From positions 44,897,199-44,961,198 of the forward strand of contig NC_074718.1 in the NCBI RefSeq assembly GCF_947242115.1: a DNA stretch of 64,000 nucleotides, read 5' to 3'. Position numbers and translations under genes: made by a program. Source of the DNA: Biomphalaria glabrata (lineage: Eukaryota; Mollusca; Gastropoda; Planorbidae). The notes under the pieces were generated by a model. It was not told where the DNA came from and searched no databases. It saw nothing but the letters and a program-made list of their open reading frames with translations. Shown piece after piece: positions 51,601 to 58,104 of this stretch (position 1 is its first letter; the number at the start of each line of letters is the position of its first letter).

Positions 51601-53347
51601 TTTTCCCTAGCGTCGAGAGAGTGTTGCCTTCAACATTGGTTTCACTCCTGGCAAGTCTAAAGGTCCTAAAAGTTTTCTTCAAAAGACTTTGTTTGGATCA
51701 AAGAGTAAAACGGACGCTAAGGGGGATGATCAGGTACGTGGTGTAAAGAGAGCCGAGAACTTGTCATTGCCCGCTGGTCAACACCCTTGGGATTCTGGTC
51801 AAGTCAGCTGTGAGAGTATAGAACTCTCTTTAAATTTGATTGATAGTTCTAATGATACATGTCAGACCTTTGTTTTTAACCTGCTTCAATCTCCATCTAA
51901 ATTGCCATTACACTCAAATAGAGAAACAATTAATAGTTCAGAGAGTAATACTAATGTTCCCTGTTGTGATACTAACACCACACAAGTATCGGCTGTTCCC
52001 CTTCATGTTCCTGCTGTTCCCCAATATCCCCCAAATGCCATGTCTTCTTTAATTCAGAATAATCACAGTAAATCAAACTTGGTCATTTTTCCTGATAATC
52101 AGCTTAACCAATTAAATGATGAAATAGTCGAAACTGGGAAAAGTCATTTTGAAACTGCCTTAGGTATCAAAGCATTAAGGTTTGATGACCTGGTGAAGTC
52201 AAGCATGGACCAGAATACACACATAGAGCTAATCTGTCAAACAGAAGAGAAAGATACCAATCCATCTCCTGGTAATAAATCCAAGATTGAATGTAGACAT
52301 ATTGTGTGTACAAGACAAAGCCCACAAGATGGCCGCTTCGAGACCCTCAGGATGCCAGCAGTGAGAGTCAAATCACCAGACAGCACACCCTATGGTACCA
52401 AGTCCAACTCATGTGTCAAACATAAGTCTAAACCTGCCAAGAGAAAACTATTTTCCAATACTTCACATTTGATGGCAGAACAAAAGAACTCTCCTACAGA
52501 TGAAGGTTCAAAAACCAGTGTAACTGATTACACTGAAACTATCACTTCTTTTGCATGTAAGATCCCAGAGAACAATTCTCCTTTGACTTCAGGGTCTGAT
52601 GAGAAGTCTGATGCCCCTGCAAGGACATTTAACACTGTATCTCATCTGAAAAGAAAATTTGAATCTTTTGATAGAACTACAACCCACCAGGAGATTGGTG
52701 TAGATAAATCTTGTAATGGGTGTGCTGTGGGCACATGTGATGCACATATTAGGGCAAAGAGTCCAAGGCTGGAAGAAACATACAGAGATGTCCACATGAC
52801 TGATGCACTGGCTGGTACTCAAGAGAAATGTCAAAGTTCTGGAAATGACCAAGCAAACAATGATCCATTTCTTCCTCAAGAAGAATCCCATAAAGATAAA
52901 AATCATTTGAAAAAGTTCAAATTTCCCTCCTTCATGAAGAAAGCGTTCAACAAAAAGAAGAAACCTGCTGTAACCAGTCAGCCAGCTAGCAACCCCCTAG
53001 ATTGTCGACCAAATGTAAACGTTGTCAAACCAGAGATGACCAAAACCGAGAAGGTTGCCCAGCTGAAGGCGAAATTTGAACCAATCAAAAATGATGTTAA
53101 GAGAAAAGAAGAAAGTAAAATAATACAGGCTTGGCAACCAGAGGCAATGTCAGGGTCGCAGAAGTCACCATCACACGTTGACCTCCCTTTGAAACAGGGT
53201 TCTAATTATAAAGTGACACCCAATGCTAATCCTGGACATACTGCAGGCAAAAGTTTTGCTCACACACCCAAAACACCATTCCATAAGAAATTAGCAAGTA
53301 GATGGCGGGCTCACAATAAGGTGACACCTGTAGCGGATAGAAAGTAA
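19287..53347 (+). CDS. NUMA1: NuMA orthologue (nuclear mitotic apparatus protein), 49 coding exons
   Basis: NuMA tethers dynein-dynactin to spindle poles and, through LGN/Gi, to the cell cortex to orient the spindle. The ATG at 19321 follows an acceptor at 19286, so a non-coding 5' exon is likely. Exons join in frame: six N-terminal (19321-19356, 19513-19595, 21867-21940, 22018-22124, 22324-22510, 26804-27060), two early coiled-coil (27193-27316, 27404-27521), two founder exons (27717-27822, 27910-28135), nine three-exon cassettes, then 43864-44120, 44252-44278, 44693-44857, 45699-45921, 46092-46229, 46343-46414, 46547-46610, 46711-46841 or later, 47648-47853, 48580-48729, 51195-51437, 51611-53347. 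The product is about 3,243 aa in the shortest form, far longer than human NuMA (about 2,115 aa). Diagnostic parts: Hook-like N-terminus, DPDFEWDRLNELQRRN with PHMKSAYPVE matching the LGN-binding peptide, RRSPRL, and RRESVAFNIGFTPGKSKG matching RRQSMAFSILNTPKKLG. Joins are mine, not transcript-verified. Confidence 0.93.
19321..22510 (+). CDS. NUMA1: NuMA exons 1-5: Hook/calponin-homology-like N-terminal domain
   Basis: These five exons encode about aa 1-162, beginning MDPLKRETLLQMIQSLWGKR, a compact mostly helical region with no coiled-coil heptads. In vertebrate NuMA the corresponding segment is a Hook-like domain that contacts dynein light intermediate chain. Size, position and the helix-rich pattern (LFDLRDGDFYFHVLRLL; ALVLYGIGVLDKN; KLPESLHPVIMSL) agree, though sequence identity is low. 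Exon phases are 0, 2, 1, 0, 1 at the successive joins. Confidence 0.82.
19770..21810 (+). repeat. 65-bp minisatellite array in NuMA intron 2
   Basis: Roughly thirty copies of a unit of about 65 bp built from TGTTCAGTCTAGTTATGTTC, ATTGTGTTGGAGAATGATCA and ATGAAGTGTTCATTGTGTTT. Two sub-variants alternate (GTTTGAAAATG and GTTGGGGAAAG). A rare variant with CTTGCAG occurs in two places about 616 bp apart with the same neighbours, showing a higher-order block duplication. It ends just before exon 3. Short open frames in the array are repeat artefacts. Confidence 0.93.
22566..24022 (+). mobile_element. piggyBac-like transposon with internally deleted transposase
   Basis: TTAA at both ends (22566-22569, 24019-24022) with matching inverted termini (TTAACTCTTTGACTCCGGAA; one mismatch on the right). 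Inside, a frame from 22823 starts MEPQPGPSKLCRSKYFFDEK and runs into an acidic SSDDSDIVLSGGD stretch, as in piggyBac transposase N-termini. A second frame (about 23208-23456) has FFIDNDIVDSLVSTINSYAD with IFREWRPIT, the start of the DDE domain, then jumps to a Cys/His region ending HIDCFHKYHS like the C-terminal zinc-binding domain. The catalytic core is missing, so the copy is non-autonomous. A (TA)n tract lies at 23470-23526. Confidence 0.8.
23208..23456 (+). pseudogene. piggyBac transposase remnant: domain start fused to Cys-rich C-terminus
   Basis: The 82-aa frame joins IDNDIVDSLVSTINSYADHR and WRPITIKK, typical of the region leading into the piggyBac DDE core, directly to RVCKHCWPVRTVYVCAG and HIDCFHKYHS, which resemble the family's C-terminal zinc-binding cross-brace. 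About 300 residues that should lie between, including the catalytic aspartates, are absent. The upstream part encodes, in another frame, a stretch like FRFVPARNVGVNLDL before FFIDND. Confidence 0.65.
24057..24325 (+). mobile_element. tRNA-derived SINE with 15-bp target duplication
   Basis: The direct repeat AGTTTATGTCCAGGG flanks the element exactly (24042-24056 and 24326-24340). The 5' end has pol III-like boxes: TAGCTGAGTGATTAAGTG (box A region) and GTGTTTGAATC (box B). The 3' half contains the segment also found at 18540 and 24729. The perfect duplication suggests a relatively young insertion. Short open frames on both strands are not genes. Confidence 0.88.
24729..24940 (+). mobile_element. 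tRNA-derived SINE, second intronic copy
   Basis: Starts GTGGCTTAGTAGTAAAGTGC with box B-like GATCGAATCC, and ends in the shared CTCCCATTGATCGCAAGGTC segment. An 8-bp direct repeat AATATCAA flanks it (24721-24728 and 24941-24948). It is more diverged from the consensus than the copy at 24057. Confidence 0.72.
25000..26803. other. Remainder of NuMA intron 5
   Basis: AT-rich intron sequence between the SINEs and exon 6. Two open frames (about 25348-25590 and 25773-26009) contain exon-like pieces with a plausible donor near 25532 and acceptor near 25858, but I recognise neither peptide and phase agreement with NuMA was not established. No other feature is supported. Confidence 0.45.
26804..27521 (+). 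CDS. NUMA1: NuMA exons 6-8: linker and start of coiled coil
   Basis: Exon 6 (26804-27060) encodes a Ser/Pro-rich linker with SSTPRDSRRFSFAPSTSKKD. Exon 7 (27193-27316) gives EIRQLKQRLSDESYLKDELQ, which aligns with the human NuMA stretch QMRRLKKQLADERSNRDELE, the region reported to act as a CC1-box-like dynein contact. Exon 8 (27404-27521) encodes KLQERIKSLLALQDKEDELQ and is the short relative of the first exon of the downstream cassettes. Confidence 0.88.
27717..28135 (+). CDS. NUMA1: NuMA founder cassette, exons B0 and C0
   Basis: Exon B0 (27717-27822) encodes LETKLVDYDQCKESL and KLTDEQRQELSTLSNE; exon C0 (27910-28135) encodes VKLLEVERKKNATNLETIRQ through DNLQSGRD. With exon 8 these form the least regular copy of the cassette, C0 being 9 nt longer than later C exons. 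They look like the ancestral set from which the tandem copies arose. The short intron between B and C (87 bp) is retained in all copies. Confidence 0.88.
28953..29992 (+). CDS. NUMA1: NuMA rod cassette 1 (A1, B1, C1)
   Basis: A1 28953-29211 (259 nt), B1 29604-29709, C1 29797-29992 (196 nt). A1 begins with extra residues (EPGESMGICLELQLRDLRCE) that reappear only in the solitary A10 exon, and C1 is shorter than other C exons, lacking seven codons. It is therefore an intermediate between the founder and the uniform cassettes 2-9. Both flanking phases match the later copies. Confidence 0.88.
29993..32509. other. Long NuMA intron between cassettes 1 and 2
   Basis: Contains a (TA)n tract at 30545-30605, a decayed LINE reverse-transcriptase piece on the minus strand, and a GC-richer unclassified block at about 31960-32250 that stands out from the AT-rich flanks and is probably repeat-derived. 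The last part (about 32260 onward) is homologous to the sequences before cassettes 3, 4, 5 and 6. Confidence 0.6.
30855..31163 (-). pseudogene. LINE reverse-transcriptase fragment
   Basis: The minus-strand frame contains TFIDLTKAFTNVRHEALWQI and MSKFGCLDQFITMVHHF, matching the FIDLTKAFDTVNREGLW and KFGCP..FI..V motifs of non-LTR reverse transcriptase, including the first catalytic-block region, with the usual D of AFDTV replaced. Only about 100 residues survive and no complete ORF is present. It sits in a NuMA intron in antisense orientation. Confidence 0.75.
32510..33354 (+). CDS. NUMA1: NuMA rod cassette 2
   Basis: A2 32510-32741, B2 32945-33050, C2 33138-33354 (232 + 106 + 217 nt). First of the uniform 185-aa cassettes. 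It shares private variants with cassette 9 (CKENLHSLEKL in B, VERSKNVTNQETINQ and LDNLQAARD in C) and even intron wording, although the two lie about 10 kb apart. Confidence 0.9.
33537..34369 (+). CDS. NUMA1: NuMA rod cassette 3
   Basis: A3 33537-33768, B3 33966-34071, C3 34153-34369. B3 has EQLTDEQRQEL where the others have EKLTDEQ; C3 has VERNKNVTYLETISQ. The intron before A3 is only 182 bp. All splice sites are canonical. Confidence 0.9.
34370..35276. other. NuMA intron between cassettes 3 and 4
   Basis: Homologous to the other intercassette introns (GGGAGAGTTAGTCACTGAGT recurs at about 38106) but interrupted by the LINE piece at 34655-34895. No exon is seen. Confidence 0.7.
34655..34895 (-). 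mobile_element. 5'-truncated LINE with RT C-terminal peptide
   Basis: On the minus strand the frame ending near 34722 encodes TNLYKHSFFPSAIRAWNGLP, the usual C-terminal motif of non-LTR reverse-transcriptase ORFs, followed by the 3' UTR and tail also found at 2380, 12066, 60719 and 61704. GCATT occurs just outside both ends and may be the target duplication. Comparison with the homologous intron at about 38090 confirms it as an insertion. Confidence 0.8.
35277..36127 (+). CDS. NUMA1: NuMA rod cassette 4
   Basis: A4 35277-35508, B4 35718-35823, C4 35911-36127. A4 opens with ETALQLCDLRSGLEV; C4 has the LRAGSD ending shared with cassettes 5, 7 and 8. Canonical splice sites throughout; the donor after A4 is GTGAGT. 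Confidence 0.9.
36158..37841. mobile_element. hAT-like non-autonomous insertion in NuMA intron
   Basis: The ends are 12-bp imperfect inverted repeats, CATTGATGGGAA (36158-36169) and, read inward from the right, CAGTGATGGGAA (37830-37841). Host intron homology to the other intercassette introns stops at the left end and resumes at 37842, so this is an insertion of 1,684 bp. CAGTG-type ends suggest hAT; a target duplication is not clean. The interior is rich in TAGATCTAG words and has no transposase frame. Confidence 0.6.
36839..37085. repeat. Two-copy 121-bp tandem duplication inside the hAT-like insertion
   Basis: CTCCTGAGAGATCTTGAGTA through GATTAGCCCCTAGAG occurs twice in direct succession (36839-36959 and 36960-37085), differing at a few bases and by a short GATA insertion. 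It is a local duplication within the element. Confidence 0.85.
38514..39366 (+). CDS. NUMA1: NuMA rod cassette 5
   Basis: A5 38514-38745, B5 38957-39062, C5 39150-39366. Distinguishing residues: LKDMGSDLQMKDQ in A5, LQKLTDEQRQEL in B5, and VERMKNVTNLETVSQ and LEQDLVNLRAGSD in C5. Preceded by the long intron carrying the hAT-like insertion. Confidence 0.9.
39771..40620 (+). CDS. NUMA1: NuMA rod cassette 6
   Basis: A6 39771-40002, B6 40211-40316, C6 40404-40620. A6 opens ETSLQLCDLRSGLEAM and carries DLQIKDQ and FSELTNEHKR, shared only with A8. The donor after C6 is GTTAGT rather than GTAAGT, again shared only with cassette 8. It is the first half of a duplicated 2,033-bp dimer. Confidence 0.9.
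40781..41630 (+). CDS. NUMA1: NuMA rod cassette 7
   Basis: A7 40781-41012, B7 41221-41326, C7 41414-41630. A7 has LCDLHSGLEAM and LQEEGNKNLVAL, small changes from the consensus; B7 has ESLQSLEKL. Intron before it is only 160 bp. Its A exon pairs with A9 across the 2,033-bp dimer offset. Confidence 0.9.
41804..42654 (+). CDS. NUMA1: NuMA rod cassette 8
   Basis: A8 41804-42035, B8 42245-42350, C8 42438-42654. A8 is nearly identical to A6, exactly 2,033 bp upstream, and the GTTAGT donor after C8 and the following intron match those after C6. C8 has SEKMSMETNYKVL where most copies have SEKISMQTNYEVL. Confidence 0.9.
42814..43658 (+). CDS. NUMA1: NuMA rod cassette 9
   Basis: A9 42814-43045, B9 43249-43354, C9 43442-43658. 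A9 pairs with A7 at a 2,033-bp offset, but B9 and C9 carry the variants of cassette 2 (CKENLHSL, VERSKNVTNQETINQ, LDNLQAARD). The cassette is thus a mosaic, consistent with conversion or unequal exchange. Confidence 0.9.
43864..44857 (+). CDS. NUMA1: NuMA rod end: solitary A10 exon, 27-nt microexon, next coiled-coil exon
   Basis: A10 (43864-44120) begins SMGILLEQQLQDLRSELEAM like A1 and then diverges into a leucine-rich heptad run (DAEIDTLKAMLAQRNSEIET); it has no B or C partner. A 27-nt microexon (44252-44278, KSELVLTLK) and exon 44693-44857 (SENNRYKNTCKTLQGETATL to RRQMEESHKK) follow in phase 0. The A10 exon marks the 3' boundary of the tandem expansion. Confidence 0.85.
45005..45690. repeat. 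33-bp minisatellite in NuMA intron
   Basis: About nineteen copies of a 33-bp unit (CATTGTTATTTGGGCTATGT then TCCACATTACATT). Because 33 is a multiple of three and the unit lacks stops in several frames, long open frames appear on both strands (for example NNNECNVEHSP repeats on the minus strand). It lies wholly in the intron between 44857 and 45699, so I do not annotate a protein. Confidence 0.92.
45699..46610 (+). CDS. NUMA1: NuMA exons 41-44: end of coiled coil and linker
   Basis: Exons 45699-45921 (LEEAKKETGHFQEQAEKAEK onward), 46092-46229 (AEISRLKTAVDYSDRKIREY), 46343-46414 and 46547-46610 (DDSLAGSSDETILSADKVML). Heptads continue to about the second exon; the pattern RLKTAVDYSDRKIREYKHLL resembles the end of the NuMA rod before the tail. 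The last two exons are Ser- and acid-rich linker. Confidence 0.85.
46711..47207 (+). CDS. NUMA1: NuMA exon 45 with 54-bp coding minisatellite and serial splice donors
   Basis: After DTLVSTSELKTKTNASNPHQ and LSLC, the frame enters eight units of 54 bp beginning at 46799, each encoding VSSAHSIRSKGDVPGKAT. Every one of the first seven units contains CCCAG followed by GTAAGG, a strong phase-1 donor (exon ends at 46841, 46895, 46949, 47003, 47057, 47111, 47165), and the next exon at 47648 enters in phase 1. The eighth unit diverges after TCTAAAG with a weaker GTTTGT donor at 47207. The peptide is Ser-rich and basic. Which donor is used cannot be told from sequence. Confidence 0.8.
47648..47853 (+). 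CDS. NUMA1: NuMA LGN-binding exon
   Basis: Encodes EPEDPDFEWDRLNELQRRN and then LPHMKSAYPVEMQ with NRITDDSIRLSLMPEGK. This aligns residue by residue with human NuMA EPEQLDDWNRIAELQQRN, PHLKTCYPLE and TITDEEMK, the peptide that binds the TPR repeats of LGN/Pins. It is the most conserved part of the protein and the best evidence for the gene's identity. Confidence 0.95.
48040..48255 (-). mobile_element. tRNA-derived SINE, minus orientation, with internal duplication
   Basis: On the minus strand it begins ATGGTGGCTGAGTGCTAAAG, has TTGGCTTTTGAACCGAGG and box B-like GGGTTCTAATC, then CTTACAAGACTGG. The segment running from CTCTTACAAGACTGG to ATAGGTGCCTGAC appears twice, so the body has an internal duplication. 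It differs from the three SINEs upstream in its 3' part. Confidence 0.65.
48580..48729 (+). CDS. NUMA1: NuMA exon 47, basic tail
   Basis: Encodes ASPGRYNMRQKDSNSRLGNT through FESPAKQ, phase 0 on both sides. The segment AMKRKATVSHQSSNEKSFES contains a basic cluster resembling the NuMA nuclear localisation region and SP sites. It follows the LGN-binding exon directly. Confidence 0.88.
48995..49048 (+). CDS. Possible alternative NuMA cassette exon
   Basis: An acceptor (TTTGTTTCAG) at 48994 and a donor GTATAT at 49049 bound 54 nt encoding IKSASEVSPGDTILYYPV. Both ends are phase 0, compatible with insertion between exons 48580-48729 and 51195-51437. The donor is weak and no conserved match is known, so it may not be used. 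Confidence 0.3.
49320..50145 (+). repeat. 53-57-bp minisatellite in NuMA intron
   Basis: About fifteen copies of a unit built around CAGACTAAAACATAAATCCT, AACCATAAAACAG and AATAAATTTGTCTCTATTCC. Units differ by small deletions around the CAGAAA segment. Intronic, no open frame of note. Confidence 0.92.
51195..53347 (+). CDS. NUMA1: NuMA final two coding exons: basic C-terminal tail
   Basis: Exon 51195-51437 encodes RRISGRFTPSHG and SRRSPRLSHMP, with TP/SP sites near basic residues as in the CDK-regulated human tail. Exon 51611-53347 opens RRESVAFNIGFTPGKSKG, matching human RRQSMAFSILNTPKKLG, then continues for about 550 residues of low-complexity Ser/Lys-rich tail to a TAA at 53345-53347, ending KVTPVADRK. 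That extension is much longer than in vertebrates. A strong donor-like CAG/GTACGT at 51733 inside the exon suggests an alternative shorter tail. Confidence 0.9.
51495..51557 (+). mobile_element. LINE-like 3' tail with (ATT)n
   Basis: ACAAATTTCCTTATGGACAA followed by TAAAGATTATTATTATT is the kind of end left by severely truncated non-LTR elements, with an ATT microsatellite tail. A similar piece, TTTCCATAAGGACCAATAAAG, occurs near 59557-59577. Only the tail is present, so the family is not assignable. Confidence 0.45.
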
Positions 53348-54269
53348 TGCGCACACCGAAGGAATCGGTCCTAATGCAGAAAGTAATTCACAGAAGCATG
53401 TTACCACGTAGCAAAGAGAAATTAATTCTAACAGTAATTTGTGTAAATAGTTTGTAAATATTTGATCATGTTACCAATGTTACTCCCCTTGCACTATAGC
53501 TGCCATAATTAATGCCAACTGTCAATGCTTTTTTTAACTTTACATGTAGAAATCATGTATTTATGAACCTTTCTCTTTTAATGTTTGCTTGTTGTGCGGT
53601 CTAGGCGCTAAGTCTAGAACCCAATGTTTGCATGGCTTCTCCCAGTAGTTTAGAATCAATGCTTTTATAATAGTGTAGATTTGTTTGAATCAATGCTGTT
53701 TTAGAGTGTAGATTTGATTGTCTAGCTACTAATTTGTCTGTGAGCTTTACTGTGTCGCTTCTGTTGTATCTTGCATGATGCTCAGCTTCAGGAGGAAACA
53801 TTACAGTTTTAGTGGTACAAGGTAGCTACATTCAATCTTGTGTGTTCTCTTTACAGTTTCCTACTAACTGTCTGACTAAACAAAATTGACAATCGTTTAA
53901 TTTTTAGTGGGTGAAAATATTCTTTGTTTATCCATGCATGTTTTAGCTGTATTAATTCTGTCCACTAAAACTAACACTTGTATCTGTGTTGTGTCCAACA
54001 TTGAGATCAGTAAGCATAAAAGTCAAATGAAAATTTTGCCTCGATTGTAAACAAGTTTAACAAAACCAAAATCTGTGTTTTTTCCCCACCAAAACACATT
54101 TTATTTGGGATAACTATGATTTATTTTGAAAAGGGATGTAAAAACACTGCTGTACTTCTGCTACAAGATTACAAAGAACAGTAGTACATTGATTTACTTT
54201 CATTTGATGAAAGCAGCAATGCTAATTGAACTCAACATTGTTAACTCTTTAAAGTACAGCTCTTATATT

Positions 54270-54545
54270 ATTTATTATGTATTATAATAGCTGAACTATA
54301 AATGTAGGCCTATTTAATATGTATTATGATAGCTCAACTATAAATGTAGGCCTATTTATTATGTATTACAATTGCTCAACTATAAATGTAAGCCTATCTA
54401 TTATGTATTATTATTACAATTACTCAACTATAAATGTTGGCCTATTTATTATGTATTACAATTGCTCAACTATAAATGTAGCCTATTTATTATGTATTAT
54501 TATTACAATTACTCAACTATAAATGTAGGCCTATTTATTATCCAT
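54270..54545. repeat. Tandem repeat, 45-55-bp unit
   Basis: Five to six copies of TATTATGTATTACAATTGCT then CAACTATAAATGTAGGCCTA. Copies differ by the presence of a TATTAT insertion. Overlapping open frames in two registers are repeat artefacts. Confidence 0.88.
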
Positions 54546-55234
54546 ACAAAACTCAAAATATTGAAACTAATTGACTTAAACAACTTAATGTGATGTTGAT
54601 GTGGTATCATAAAATAATCTTTTTTTTTTTCTTCTTACTATTAATATTAACTTTATCACTGACTTCTCTTAATGAATGTCTTAACATCATTTTGTGTATG
54701 CTGCTTATGTTGAAAATAATGATGTTGAAAAGTGACAAGTTCAATTTTGATTGTATAAGCAACACAGATGTTCCTGTAAAACTACCATTGACCGTCTAGT
54801 TCTGTACTCATGCAGTTTTGTAGTTTTACATTTAACAGCATGTCCCCACATATATAAACTATATTTAGATCTCAATTTGATGACATTTTCATTATTTGTA
54901 AAGCAGCATGAAAAGAGAAACATTTTCTAAAACTTTGAAGTGAAACCAACATAATACATCAAACAAACCAAAACATTTTAGAGGGATATAGTTATTCTTA
55001 TTAGAATAAGTCAGTTTGCTTTATTAAAAACCAAACTCAGTAACTACTATTCATTCCATGTTTGTTTATATAATACAAGGCACATAAATATTTATAAATA
55101 AGTCCAAAAATGGGTATATTTGTGTGTGCATATTTTTTGGTATTCAATTATTTCATCTATAAAAATACATTTTGATATTTTTCTTTATTTCCAGAAAAAA
55201 AGAAAACCATTGGCTGCAAGAAATTTTTTAGAGA

Positions 55235-55345
55235 CTGGAATCTAGGTTCTGATTGGCCTGTTGTGAAACTGGAATCTAGGTTCTGATTGGTCTGTTGTGA
55301 AACTGGAATCTAGGTTCTGATTGGTCTGTTGTGAAACTGTGTGAA
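55235..55345. repeat. Three-copy 34-bp tandem repeat
   Basis: CTGGAATCTAGGTTCTGATT followed by GGTCTGTTGTGAAA occurs three times in direct succession, with one GGCC variant, then decays. Probably within the 3' UTR of NuMA. Confidence 0.85.
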
Positions 55346-56380
55346 ACTGTTACTAGTGTATATATTATTAGATGCTATTTTTACCAATTATTAAAATAAG
55401 AGCTGCTAATGTACATATCTGTACATATTTCTGTGTGTACATACTATCTTAACTGTTAGTGGACATGGTGAACTCTTCTGTGTTAAAATCTATTTATTAT
55501 CTCTTGTGTACAGCATTAATAGGACTAGGAAGTGATCACTTTAGGTTCAGGCTCTAACAGACTTGTAACAAGCCCTGTCATTAATCCATATCTAAAATAT
55601 GCCTTGTTATTATTGACTTGTATCCTATGCAACTTCTAATCGTGTTATTTTGTATATTACTGCCTTGTCTATGTTAGACGAGTCACTACAGTCTCATGGT
55701 TTCAGCTTGTTTACAAATTAAAATATGGCCCATCTCTTTACTTTCAGCTTATTGAAAGAGTAGTGTTGTTTTTTTTTTGTTGTTGTTGTTTATTTAGTTA
55801 TTTCCTAACAATACATTTTGCAGTTGTTTCTCTTTGTACTCTAATGTTCCTCTGATTACGAGGCACTCACCAAATCTTCCAAATTCTCCACTCTGTCTGT
55901 GTGAGTCTGATAGAAGTACTCTTTTAGTAAGACTAGAAATGTATTTGTACTCCCCCTTGGTTGCTTCCCTTTGCTAAGTAGAAAATACATAGATTTTTGA
56001 TATTTCTATATTTCTATATTTCAAGTGCATTGATTTTTTGTTACTGGAAAAAGCCATACTTATGTATTTAGATAATGTTGTAATAAATAAATAAATTTTG
56101 TATGTCATTTCAAATGTTGGGTTACCATTGCTTTATATTAGAGCTGTTTTCATGTTACCCATTCAGTGGACCTGCTGAGAATGAGATTAACCTGTAGACT
56201 TACATTACAAGTAGTAACCAAGTTCAAATGTATTCCATGCTGAACTTGGTTTGAAATAAACCTGCTCACACACATTCCCTTATTTGTTGAGCCTGGACAA
56301 CTCTTCATTGGAAAAGTTCAGAAACCTGAAGTAAAAACAACTCACACTTCTAGCATTATCTAAACTTTTAAACACTAGAT

Positions 56381-58096
56381 CTGGGGTGGGCAACCTTTTT
56401 GTATCGAGGGCCACATTTAAAAAAAATTTTTTATATATACAACTTAGAAAGATACTGTAGCTAACTGTGTAGAAAGTCTTTTAATTCATATTTACACTGT
56501 ATTATATTCACGTTTCTTTTTTTTTTCCACACTCCACGTTAAGGAATTACAAGAGTTAGCAATTTTTGAAATCAATTTTACAAATTTTTAAAAATTGCTG
56601 TTGTCTTTTTATATTAAATTATCCCCACAAATATACAGTAGTACTTAATGTGCAGTATTCTACTTTTTACACTCGTGCATATGTTCTGGAACTGTGGAAG
56701 TAGCTTACTAGTTGTTACCCTTGTGACTGCTGTCAAATTACAGTCAGTCAAAATTGACCAGTAATTATACTGTTTTAGTTTCCACAAAAAAAATAAATGC
56801 TTGTTTACTGAATCATACAATATATGTTCCGGAAGTTAAATGTCGGGACGGGAGAAACTTGCCTTTGTGGAGCATCACCAGAGAATGCTGACCATGTCCT
56901 TCAAAGTTCATACTAAATCAAGAGACCCGAACAAGACTCTGGCCCCAAAGCCTTCCTATAGAACCAAAACTATTCGGAGAGCTGCCTAATATGGAAACTA
57001 TTGAGTGGTTCATGAGAACAAAGAAGAACAGATGCATGTGTTTGTGTACACAAATAGTGTTAACAGCAGCAAATTTTTAGTGTTGAAATACAGCTTCTGG
57101 CACCCATAAGACTCACGTGGAAGTACTGACTAGAACTTCTCTTTGCTTGGAATTATATCCTCTGGAGCTGAATCAGCTTCTGCGATAAATGGTAAGCTGA
57201 TGGTATTGAAAACTGGTTCTTAACGTCTTAAAATTTGCTTTTATAAATTGCACAATTAAGGAATCTTAATAAGTGTACAAGTGTTGTACTTTTAATCATT
57301 TCACAACAAATAGTTTCACCTTACAGCAAGGGAAAATGACAAAACCTGTTATCTTTTGCTTGCTTGTAGAAATAGGAAAGCCTTGTTTAAAAAGATATAA
57401 CATGCATTTACATTTCATATGCAAAAAGCCCATTGCAATAACAATTATGAAACATGAAATCTTCCACTCCTCATTAGAAATATTGGTAACAAATTCACAG
57501 TCAATGTCCTTCAAGTAACATAACAATTTCTTCCTTGAGATTTTATATTCTTCTCATTTGCCTTGCCCATACTAAGTTGGCGGATACACTGGATTATTTT
57601 GTTCCTAAATCGGAACTACCTGTGGTTAACACCCCTAGCTCTGATTAGTTTGATTACTACGCCTTTCTGATCAGTAGTATGTTGAAATTTTATGCAGCTT
57701 TGTGCAAACTTTCCTGTTTAGAGTTTATGGTTGGGATATTTTTTATAAAAAATATTTTTAAAAACTCACAAGTCAAAGATCCATCAGTTGTTACATTTGC
57801 AATCTTGTTCCAAGCCTACCCAACATTCAACACAGTTCTTTATAGCATTGAATAAATATTGATCAGAGATTGTCTTGAATTGAGTGTATTGATGTATAGC
57901 CAATAAGCATAATCTTCGTTTACTTGGAACTTATTATAAGACAGTTTCAATAATTTATATAGATATTATTTTAAATATATTTGCATTTTTATAAGTATAT
58001 ACCGTGGGCACACCTGATTTCTGTAGGTGTCGGCGGGCTGCATAAAACAGGCTGGTGGGCCTCATGTGGCCCACGACCGTAATTTGCCCACCCCTG
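56381..58096. mobile_element. hAT-superfamily element with 8-bp target duplication
   Basis: The termini are CTGGGGTGGGCAAC on the left and, read inward from the right, CAGGGGTGGGCAAATT, with GGGCCACAT and GTGGCCCAC just inside. CACTAGAT flanks the element directly on both sides (56373-56380 and 58097-58104), the 8-bp duplication expected of hAT. The 1.7-kb interior has no intact transposase frame, so this copy is non-autonomous or decayed. Confidence 0.88.
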
Positions 58097-58104
58097 CACT
58101 AGAT

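Larger units (their letters stand above)
53348..56380 (+). other. NuMA 3' UTR and downstream DNA
   Basis: No gene is supported. Overlapping AATAAA signals at 56082-56095 could end the NuMA transcript, implying a 3' UTR of about 2.75 kb; earlier sites are also possible. Two small tandem repeats lie in this stretch. The short frame around 53601-53801 on the minus strand is not convincing. Confidence 0.5.
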
